DNA from: Acidobacteriaceae bacterium
GTDB taxonomy: Bacteria > Acidobacteriota > Terriglobia > Terriglobales > Acidobacteriaceae
Reading direction: 5' to 3'
NCBI GenBank assembly: GCA_027364815.1
Contig: DAHXOQ010000002.1
Coordinates: 1 to 62,461 of the forward strand
Length of the DNA: 62,461 nt
Below the pieces are notes generated by a model that was not told the origin of the DNA, ran no database searches, and saw only the letters and a list, made by a program, of their open reading frames with translations. A program made the translations under genes and the position numbers. The stretch's first letter is position 1; every line of letters begins with the position of its first letter. Shown piece after piece: positions 52,316-60,667 of the stretch.

Positions 52316-54063
52316 GAGGCCATCCTTTCCTGCATGGGAGTCACCTCGGTGATCGAATGCCGCTCCTCCAGATATTTGCGCTCTCTCTTTCCTGGAATCA
52401 GAAGTACGAGAATCGCCAGGATACTGCTTCCGAAGGGAAGAATACCCCACATCAGACCTTGCCACTTGGGCGGCATTTGTGGTGCGTTCACTGGCATTGC
52501 CGGTGGCACTCCATCTTTGCTCCAAACCGCAATGGTCTTATCTTCCAGGCTGTCAACTTGACGCCAACCGGCAAACGACAGGAGCGGATCATAATATGGA
52601 TCGCGCACAAGAACCCATTTCAATCCATAGTTATCGGCATGAGTGAGCATTGCCCGAAGCGCATCGAGGCCCGGCTTGCCGAAATATTTTGAACTCGTGA
52701 GCGCACCAGCTCCATAAAGATTCAACTCTGGCAGAGTTCGTCCGGAATTCCACTCGCCATCAACGCTTCCGGCATTTGTCATTATCGCCAGTCGTGAGAT
52801 TTTGTTGCCGAAGCCAAGAGTTATATAACGATACTGATCATGTCCGTCACGGTTGAGCCAGTCGGCTACCGAATCTACCTTGAAGCTTGATGCATCAGCT
52901 GGTCGATAAGTTGACCAACCCACGGCCAGCGCACAGGTGCATGCTGCCAGAGTTGTCAAACCGATAACAGCGCGCAATTTAAATCGATCTACGAGTTCGA
53001 CTGCCAGAAGTCCTACAAACGGCAGCGCAAGCAATGTTGCCCAATAGCTGAAACGCTCCATGGTAAGCACACCAAAGGCGCGGCCCAAAAGCAGATGGCC
53101 TACCGGTGTCGTTCCTCCAAGCCCGACCATAAATGCTACCCAAAATCCGATCAGCAAGGGGCGTAGACGAGCAACTAATGCACCTCTCATGAAGATGAAT
53201 GGCAGAGCAAGTATCAATGCGCCATAAGGAACAACAAAATAATTGAGACCCCAAATGGGATTCAGAATATAATTCGCACGGCTTGGGTGCGGGATAGGAG
53301 TTTGCGTGACAGGGTTGTGAATCAGTGCGATCCAAAACGGCAGGAGCACAACTGCAATCCCTGCACACACTACGCCGGCGATGGCAACAGAGCGACCTAG
53401 AAACGCCGAGATCGAGATTCGCTCACCATTCCGTCGATCGAAATACGTCAGAGCCAGAACAGGTACAGCAAAAAGAAATGAGCCGAAGAGCAGCGTCGCA
53501 TGGTGAGCCGCAGCCGCTGCAACAAGCAGTACGCTTGCCTTGAGAAATGATTTCCAGTTGCCGTACCGGACCCATTCATACAAAAAAGGAAGGCCTATCA
53601 AATAGATGGGTGCAGCGGTCGTAGTTCCCAACTGTCCCGCAGAATAGACCAGAAAACTCTCCGAGCCTAGAAACACACTCGCCAGTGCTGCTATCGATGC
53701 AGCGCGCGGGCTGACCCAAAGCAACGAAAATCTATAGACGCCGACTACGAGAAGCAGAATGGCGACAAGTTGCACCGCCATATATGCCATATCCAGGCCA
53801 AGTATCCAGGACAACAATGCAACCCACTGTTGCGGCAGAGGAGGATATGTGGTCTGTGAAAAACCCGCATACCATTTTGCATTCCATGGGTCAAACCAAT
53901 GGTGGACATAATGCGACGCAAAGAAAATATGAAAATTGGCATCGTACGATTTCAACGGCAACTTCATCAGCAACAGCGGCAAATGAATCACCACGGCCAT
54001 CATTAAAAGAAGGCTGAGTGATATGGGCCGTGTTGACGGGGCAATTGATTCAGTATTCTGCAC
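52312..54063 (-). CDS. GT-C-like integral membrane protein (PTPS-related membrane family)
   Basis: 583 residues with about 11-12 hydrophobic segments. The first periplasmic loop reads KSYDANFHIFFASHYVHHWFDPWNAKWYAGFSQTTYPPLPQQW, with the conserved D-x-x-x-H...W-x-x-x-W-Y-x-G...Y-P-P-L motif of GT-C-type polyprenyl-dependent transferases. A C-terminal soluble part (about 420-520) and last helix follow. It probably transfers a sugar from a polyprenyl-phosphate donor, such as that made by the protein at 48718-49713 (inference). First gene of the minus-strand operon 54063-49828. Confidence 0.8.
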   Translation of the reverse strand: MQNTESIAPSTRPISLSLLLMMAVVIHLPLLLMKLPLKSYDANFHIFFASHYVHHWFDPWNAKWYAGFSQTTYPPLPQQWVALLSWILGLDMAYMAVQLVAILLLVVGVYRFSLLWVSPRAASIAALASVFLGSESFLVYSAGQLGTTTAAPIYLIGLPFLYEWVRYGNWKSFLKASVLLVAAAAAHHATLLFGSFLFAVPVLALTYFDRRNGERISISAFLGRSVAIAGVVCAGIAVVLLPFWIALIHNPVTQTPIPHPSRANYILNPIWGLNYFVVPYGALILALPFIFMRGALVARLRPLLIGFWVAFMVGLGGTTPVGHLLLGRAFGVLTMERFSYWATLLALPFVGLLAVELVDRFKLRAVIGLTTLAACTCALAVGWSTYRPADASSFKVDSVADWLNRDGHDQYRYITLGFGNKISRLAIMTNAGSVDGEWNSGRTLPELNLYGAGALTSSKYFGKPGLDALRAMLTHADNYGLKWVLVRDPYYDPLLSFAGWRQVDSLEDKTIAVWSKDGVPPAMPVNAPQMPPKWQGLMWGILPFGSSILAILVLLIPGKRERKYLEERHSITEVTPMQERMAS

Positions 54064-54678
54064 AGTTGCCTCTCAGTAAAGGAATGGAATCCGGTGAATG
54101 CGCCTTTTGACGGCATACTTTCCGCCGTACGCGTGACCGCTCGACAATACGCTGAGTCTCTCAACATGAAGGCTTTAAAACTGGCCAATATAGTACATGT
54201 AGACAAATAAACCTCTCTACAAAATGGTTATAGTTTCACGATTATATTTTCCTTGCGAATTATTGTCTTTGCTCCCGATTATTTACATTTACGGCTATCG
54301 CAATTTTATGCACATGGCTCAGTGCTGTTAATGAGCATTGGAATCATAGGGCCCGAGGTCAATATTGAACAGGATTCACAATCCTACTAATGTACGGTTG
54401 CTTAAAGCATGTGTCTATTCTTCATGTGCCTATTTTTTGAGAACAGTATGTCCGTTGCTTGAGCGCAGGCAGAGGAATACACATACATCAATATGCTGAT
54501 CATGCCAGGCCCATAATGAGACGCCGAATGCAGGCGTACAGAATGTGATGAATCAAGTGAATCGTGTTGGAGTAACAACTGAGAGGCATTGGAGGTCGTC
54601 CGTGAGTATACCGTCAAATTCCAATCGACTCTTCATGGTGTTTCACCACCTCTTTGACATTATTACCGGCTGCCTGTC
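54064..54678. promoter_or_regulatory. Divergent intergenic region, no gene found
   Basis: About 615 bases, AT-rich between 54200 and 54420, between the GT-C operon and the TPR/barrel gene. No open frame with a recognised product. It must carry promoters for both sides. No perfect dyad or riboswitch-like structure was seen. Confidence 0.5.
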
Positions 54679-57600
54679 ATGACTCAACACATCTATGGAA
54701 GAGAAAAGTTCGAAAACAGGACAAGCGGCGCTGACAAGGCAGTCCATTTTGGACGGCAACGGGCAACGAGAGCACTACGATTGGGAAATGTACTCAAGGT
54801 GATTCAACTCAACTTGACAAAGGCTCATGCAATTTCGCTCGCTGGATTTACATTTCTTAAATTAGGATCGGCACTCGCGTTACTTGTAATGGCCTGTGTT
54901 ACAAATGCGCAAGTTTACAATTTGGGAGCTGGCTCAGAAATGAATCCCCAGACACAGGCAAAGCAAACAAAAACCCCAGGTAGTTCGCTTGGTTGGGGAT
55001 CGAATATTCAGAATGCACGCCTTGCACGCGCCGCGGAGCTTGCTCTGCAGCAAGGCGACCATGTGCGTGCGCTCGACTTTGCACGGCGCGCTTCACAAGC
55101 GGCTCCAGGCGACCCGCAGTTATGCTTTCTACATGGTTACGCGGCACGGCTCAACGGTAAGTTCCAGGAATCTACTGATGCGTATAGTCGCGGACTTCGT
55201 TTGTCCCCTGCATCACTCGACGGACTCTCTGGTCTTGCGCAAACGTATAGCGAGATGGGACGAACCGAAGATGCCGAACATCTTCTTAAGCAAGTGATCA
55301 CTGCATCACCAACGCGTAGAAACGACACATTATTGCTCGGTGAGCTCTATCTGAAAACGGCAAACTATGCCGATGCAATCGATTGGCTTGGCAAAGCAGA
55401 ACGCATCTCACCTGATGCGCGAGCAGAGTTGCTGATGGCAAGTGCGTACCAGCACCTCAAACAAATGGATAAGGCAAATCAATTTTTGGATTTGGCTAAA
55501 AAGCATGCGCCGGACAATCCTGAAGTTCAACGATCAATGGCAGGATATTACCGCACCATCGGAAACTATTCAGATGCAATTACTGCGCTCAAATCGATTC
55601 GCAATCCTAAACCAGACGTAACCGCTGAGCTTGCGTACACCTACCAGCTCAATGGTCAGCTGGATGAATCTGCCAGCATCTATGCGCAGGCAGCCAATAC
55701 CGCACCCAAGGATTTGCAGCTGCAACTCTCCGCGGCTCAGGCAGCAGTTGCCACTGGATCCATTGAAAGCTCAAAACCTTTTCTCGAACGTGCTGCGGCA
55801 ATCGATGGCAACAATTATCGGCTTCACTCGATCCGAGGCGAGATTGCAAAAATTGAGGATCACGAAGAGGATGCCGTTCGTGAATACACGGTGGCTCTGG
55901 CAAACTTGCCCGCAACTCCAGCCGAGGGTCCGCTCTATAGCATCCAGTTGCACATGGATCTCGTCGGCATTTACAAGGGTGCGGATGATGAAGTCTCTGC
56001 CCATCAGCAGCTCGAGATTGCGCAACATGAAATCGACGCGCTCAGCGATGTGGGCTCAAGCAGACCGCAATTCCTGCGTCTCAGAGCGTTGATCAAGATG
56101 AACGCTGGTGATCTGGAAGGCGCACTGAGAGACATGAAGGAAGCGCTTGCGATCAACACTCATGATCGCGAAGCATTGCAACTCGACGGCGACATTCTTG
56201 TAAAACTCGGGCGCGCAGAAGATGCGATCACTGAATTCAAACAAATTCTCGTCATCGATCCCAACAACAGATCGGCCCTTATCGCACTGGGCTATGCCTC
56301 GCGTGCAGCGGGCCATGATCAAGATGCTGAAGCCTATTTTCAGCAACTGGCTAACGCCGATCCTACTTTGTATATTCCGTATCTTGCACTTGGCGATCTT
56401 TATACCGCTAATCACAAATACGACAAAGCACAAGATTCTTATACAAAGGCGTACGCACTTGCTCCCGCCAAAGCTCTGATTGTAGCGGGCGGAATCAATG
56501 CCGCAATTGAAGCGCACAATCTGCCTCTTGCAGCAGAGTGGATGACGCATGCCTCAACACAAATGAAACGGCAACCACAAGTGATGCGGGAACAAGAGAG
56601 ATACCTGAGCTTAAGCGGAAACTACGCGGAGTCAGGCGCAGTTGGCCAAGAAGCAATCAAGTTGCTGCCTCGAGACAGGGATGTGGTGGTCTATCTCGGC
56701 TACGATCTGCTTCATCTTGAAAAGTACGATGAGCTGCTCGCACTGACAACTCAATATTTGACGATCTTTCCTAAAGAGCCGGATATCCCGCTGCTGGAAG
56801 GCTATGTGCACAAGCATCAGGGCCTGCAAGATCAGGCACGGTTAGACTTTACCGAAGCGCTGAATCGCGATCCGAAAGTTGTTACGGCATACGTGAATCG
56901 CGGCTTCATTCTGAACGATCTTCATCAAGCAAAGCCAGCCGCTGCAGATTTTGCATCAGCACTGAAGCTTGAGCCGGATAACGGTGAAGCACACTTGGGA
57001 CTTGCCTTTGTAAGCCTTGATCTTCAAAATCTTCAGACTGCCATTCGTCAAGCTGATTTGGCAGAACGCGCTCTCGGCGATTCAAAAGATATTCACGTCA
57101 TTCGAGCAACTGCATTCGAGCGCGAAAGCCGCCCCGCTGAAGCTGCTAATGAATATAGAGCTGCGCTCAAATTTACTCCGAATGATGGCGCGCTCTACCT
57201 GGGGCTTGCCAACACGTTGTTTGCCGAGCGTAAATACAATGACACGCTGGGACAGTTGACGATTGCAGATAAGCTTTCACCGGAGAGCGCGAGCATCTAC
57301 GCATTGATGGCGCGCACCTATGCGAAGCTGCAAAACAAGGATCAAACATTACGCTATGTGGAACTGGCAGAGCAGCGAATCCAAGCGGACCCGGCACATG
57401 CAGGCCACAACGGAGAAAGCGATCTCCTGGTTGCAACTGGTCAGGCTTTAAGCACTCTCGGCGACCAGCGAGGCGCCATGTTGCGTTTTCAAAAATCCCT
57501 CACAATACCGAACAGCAATCGTATCGAAATTCGTCTGGCTATCGCACAACTGATGGCGCAACAAGGTCACTCTGAAGATGCGCGGCGACAGATAGCGCTG

Positions 57601-59052
57601 GCTCAGATGGAAGCCGATGCGGGAGAAACCGTTCCCGTTGTTGGTAACCAATTGATAGCCGCTGCAGATATTTTTCGTGTGATGCATGATTATCAGCTCT
57701 CGCTAACATACCTTGAACGCGCCAAGGCCGCTGGAGCATCGGATGCAAGAGTCAGAGTTGGAATGGCAGAAAACTATCTTGCACTGGGAGAGACGCTCCG
57801 CGCAGAAGCTGAGCTAGCAGCAGTAAAAGCCAGTGAAGACAGCGCCTTCGATTATGAATATTTGCTTGCCGAAGCCAATATGTATCGACAGCAGCACAAC
57901 GGAGCCCAGGCGCTCACTTCGTTTGCACAGGCATCCGATGCGTCAGGAGATGACCAGGCCGCGCAACGGGATTTGCTTCAAGCAGGAGCGGACGAAGGAT
58001 TGCGCGTATCACATGTATTGAGTCTTCTTCAAGACATCTCAGTTTCACCAATCTTTGAAGATACGACGGTTTATGTTTTAGATGCCAAGCTGGATGCATC
58101 CTTTCCTGTCTCGAGTACAAATCCTTCCTTACTCCCGCCCCCACGCTCATCAATCGAGTCACAAGAGACAAGCGCTTTTCATCTTCATTTCAATCGACTC
58201 CCTACCACAAGCGGATTCTTACAAGTGCGCAACACACAGGGACAGATTTCAGTTCCCGCTACTAACTCCGTCGTCAATCGCAACACAACTGATTACATCT
58301 TGAATCTCGGATTGAATCCGACCATCAACATTGGGCACAACGTGCTGTCATTCGACAGCGGCATTCAAGGAACCATCCGTCGCGATTCTGAGTCTCCCGT
58401 CGCCATGAACCAGAACCTCTTTCGAGCGTTTACATATCTGTCCACAAGTACATTTTTCAACGCGGTTTCTGTGAAAGGGTATGCCATTTGGGAAACGGGA
58501 CCCTATACGGAAAGCAATCAGCACTCGCGAACCCTGGCCGCCGCAATAGATTTTCGCGTTGGCACACCATGGGGCAAAACCGCACTGGTTACTGGATGGG
58601 GTTATGACGATCAGAATTTCACTCCAATGAAAAACGAGGATTTTTTCACTGGTTCCTATGTGGGGCTTGAGCACAAGTTTTCTGACCGGCTCAACGTCAG
58701 GGCAGTAGTGGAAGATCTGCGGGCATGGCGTGTTGTGGGTGCAAATTCAGGCATTGCGCAGAATCTGCGTCCTGCTGGAACGGTTGAATTTACACCCAGG
58801 CGCAACTGGAACCTTCTGCTCTCAAGCGCTTACTCGAGCACCAGGAGTTTCCATGTTTACGATGCAATTCAGAATGGCCTTGTCATCTCCTACGCGAAAC
58901 CCATCCACCGCAAATTCAATGACGATTCTGGAGTTGTTGTTCTGCAATATCCAATTCGCTTCTCAGCAGGAGTGCAAGCAGAGACGTTTATTAACTTCAC
59001 GGGTGCTCAATCTACGCAATTGAGACCCTATGTGCGCATCAGTCTTTTTTAA
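54679..59052 (+). CDS. Large TPR/outer-membrane beta-barrel protein (BcsC/PgaA/PelB-like export porin)
   Basis: 1457 residues. A long N-terminal extension precedes a signal-like segment (about 50-77: LAGFTFLKLGSALALLVMACVTNAQ). Roughly residues 110-1160 are TPR repeats (for example AIDWLGKAERISPDARAELLMASAYQHL, ALNRDPKVVTAYVNRGFILNDLHQ). The last about 270 residues are amphipathic strands forming a beta-barrel, ending LRPYVRISLF with a terminal Phe as in Bam substrates. This is the layout of outer-membrane export proteins of synthase-dependent polysaccharides (cellulose, PNAG, Pel), though no synthase is seen nearby. A start closer to the signal segment is possible. Confidence 0.8.
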   Translation: MTQHIYGREKFENRTSGADKAVHFGRQRATRALRLGNVLKVIQLNLTKAHAISLAGFTFLKLGSALALLVMACVTNAQVYNLGAGSEMNPQTQAKQTKTPGSSLGWGSNIQNARLARAAELALQQGDHVRALDFARRASQAAPGDPQLCFLHGYAARLNGKFQESTDAYSRGLRLSPASLDGLSGLAQTYSEMGRTEDAEHLLKQVITASPTRRNDTLLLGELYLKTANYADAIDWLGKAERISPDARAELLMASAYQHLKQMDKANQFLDLAKKHAPDNPEVQRSMAGYYRTIGNYSDAITALKSIRNPKPDVTAELAYTYQLNGQLDESASIYAQAANTAPKDLQLQLSAAQAAVATGSIESSKPFLERAAAIDGNNYRLHSIRGEIAKIEDHEEDAVREYTVALANLPATPAEGPLYSIQLHMDLVGIYKGADDEVSAHQQLEIAQHEIDALSDVGSSRPQFLRLRALIKMNAGDLEGALRDMKEALAINTHDREALQLDGDILVKLGRAEDAITEFKQILVIDPNNRSALIALGYASRAAGHDQDAEAYFQQLANADPTLYIPYLALGDLYTANHKYDKAQDSYTKAYALAPAKALIVAGGINAAIEAHNLPLAAEWMTHASTQMKRQPQVMREQERYLSLSGNYAESGAVGQEAIKLLPRDRDVVVYLGYDLLHLEKYDELLALTTQYLTIFPKEPDIPLLEGYVHKHQGLQDQARLDFTEALNRDPKVVTAYVNRGFILNDLHQAKPAAADFASALKLEPDNGEAHLGLAFVSLDLQNLQTAIRQADLAERALGDSKDIHVIRATAFERESRPAEAANEYRAALKFTPNDGALYLGLANTLFAERKYNDTLGQLTIADKLSPESASIYALMARTYAKLQNKDQTLRYVELAEQRIQADPAHAGHNGESDLLVATGQALSTLGDQRGAMLRFQKSLTIPNSNRIEIRLAIAQLMAQQGHSEDARRQIALAQMEADAGETVPVVGNQLIAAADIFRVMHDYQLSLTYLERAKAAGASDARVRVGMAENYLALGETLRAEAELAAVKASEDSAFDYEYLLAEANMYRQQHNGAQALTSFAQASDASGDDQAAQRDLLQAGADEGLRVSHVLSLLQDISVSPIFEDTTVYVLDAKLDASFPVSSTNPSLLPPPRSSIESQETSAFHLHFNRLPTTSGFLQVRNTQGQISVPATNSVVNRNTTDYILNLGLNPTINIGHNVLSFDSGIQGTIRRDSESPVAMNQNLFRAFTYLSTSTFFNAVSVKGYAIWETGPYTESNQHSRTLAAAIDFRVGTPWGKTALVTGWGYDDQNFTPMKNEDFFTGSYVGLEHKFSDRLNVRAVVEDLRAWRVVGANSGIAQNLRPAGTVEFTPRRNWNLLLSSAYSSTRSFHVYDAIQNGLVISYAKPIHRKFNDDSGVVVLQYPIRFSAGVQAETFINFTGAQSTQLRPYVRISLF

Positions 59053-59064
59053 GGGAGATATCCG

Positions 59065-60516
59065 ATGAAAATTTGCATGGTTGCCGCTTTTCCTCCAAGT
59101 GGGAGACAGTTGAATGAGTACGCGTTTCACATCGCGCGCGAATTGCGGAGTCATCCCGGTGTTGAGCTGACCATTCTTGCAGACGAACTGAGCGACTATG
59201 AGTTCGCAACCGATGAAAACGGAAATTCGACAAAAGCCAATCTGCTATCGGAATTGCCCGGCTTCAATGTCATCCGCTGCTGGAAATTTAGTGATCTTGC
59301 GACTCCAGTGCGTCTGTTGAACACCATTCGTCATTTAAAGCCAGATGTTGTGTGGTACAACCTTGTCTTTTCCAGCTTTGCCACACCGCAGAATCCCGTT
59401 GCTGCATTTGCCGGACTTGCGGCTCCAGCGTTGACTCGCGCAGCAGGCTACTTTACGCATATCACACTGCACCATATCATCGAACATGTCGATCTTTCCA
59501 CCGCAGGAGTGCGCAGAGAAAAGTTATTCCAAATAGGCGCTGACCTCGCCACAAGAGCTTTGCTGAAAGCAAATTCCGTGTCCGTACTGCTACCGGCCTA
59601 CCAACGTACACTGCGCGCGAAGTATTCTGCTGAGAATGTTTTGTTGAGTACACACGGTACTTTTGCATCTGTTCCCAGTCCGCCGGATTTTACAAAACGC
59701 GGCGATCCAGATCAGCGGATTCTCGCCATCGGACATTGGGGCACATATAAACGGCTGGAAACTCTGATGGAGGCATTCCCTCTCGTTCTCACGAAAGTCC
59801 CCAACGCTCGCCTGGTTGTGGCCGGCGCCAATCATCATACGAAAATTGGATATTGGGAATCAATTCGTGCATCCCAGCCTGCCAGTCTACCCATCGAGTT
59901 CCTTGGTTACGTCGCTGAAGAAAAAATTCCTGAGCTCTTCCAAACCACCTCTATCCTGGTATTGCCATATGACTCTGCCACCGGATCCAGCGGACCCGCT
60001 CATCAAGCATGCGAGTACGCTCTCCCCATTGTCTGCGCGAATATTGCTGACCTTCGCGAAATGGCTGCCAATGAAGGTATGGATGCAAACTTTTACAAAA
60101 TCAGCGATGCAAATGATCTTGCTGAACAACTCATCAACATTCTTCAATCGCCGGAACTGCAACTCCGCATGGCTGAGAACAATTTTATGGCAGGAGTGCG
60201 CATGACGATTTCAAACGTTGTCCGAAACTACCTTCGCTGGTTTGAACTCCATCAATACAAAAAGGAATTACTTAGTTCGCGTTTTAGTCCGTGGCGCAAG
60301 CGCACGTGGCCCTATCCTCTCAATTCTGGCTTATCAACCTCACAGATCGGACGCGTCTTCCCTTCTGTGGCTCCACCAGATGGCGGAGCTGACTTGAACA
60401 TTTCTCCCAATATTGAATCGGTTGGTGTCATTCGCCATTCCATTGATTTTGCAAACTCTCTTACATGGCCCTCGACCGACTCTTCAAAGGCTTTGCCCGA
60501 TTGTGATGAGTACTAA
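59065..60516 (+). CDS. GT4 family glycosyltransferase
   Basis: 483 residues; AGGGAGA lies about seven bases before ATG 59065. GT-B fold: N-terminal MKICMVAAFPPSGRQLNEYAFHIARELRSH, middle LLSTHGTFAS and ILAIGHWGTYKRLETLMEAFPLVLTKVP, then FLGYVAEEKIPELFQTTSILVLPYDSATGSSGPAHQACEYALPIVCANIADLREMA. In the donor loop the usual E-x7-E is altered (PYDSATGSSGPAHQACEYALP), so only one of the glutamates is in the usual place. A C-terminal extension (about 405-483) is unlike other GT4 enzymes. It starts 12 bases after the TPR/barrel gene, suggesting co-transcription. Confidence 0.9.
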   Translation: MKICMVAAFPPSGRQLNEYAFHIARELRSHPGVELTILADELSDYEFATDENGNSTKANLLSELPGFNVIRCWKFSDLATPVRLLNTIRHLKPDVVWYNLVFSSFATPQNPVAAFAGLAAPALTRAAGYFTHITLHHIIEHVDLSTAGVRREKLFQIGADLATRALLKANSVSVLLPAYQRTLRAKYSAENVLLSTHGTFASVPSPPDFTKRGDPDQRILAIGHWGTYKRLETLMEAFPLVLTKVPNARLVVAGANHHTKIGYWESIRASQPASLPIEFLGYVAEEKIPELFQTTSILVLPYDSATGSSGPAHQACEYALPIVCANIADLREMAANEGMDANFYKISDANDLAEQLINILQSPELQLRMAENNFMAGVRMTISNVVRNYLRWFELHQYKKELLSSRFSPWRKRTWPYPLNSGLSTSQIGRVFPSVAPPDGGADLNISPNIESVGVIRHSIDFANSLTWPSTDSSKALPDCDEY

Positions 60517-60667
60517 AACGAATCCTACGCTCGACCAAGTGATTGTCTCTTAATCTGAAATCATCTTTGCTCGAACATATGTAAGCAATAAATCACTGAT
60601 TGCTTTGTAAATTTTCAGTGCAACCATCAAATCATAATGCGGATTTGAATATGAAAGAGGCAGTTTA

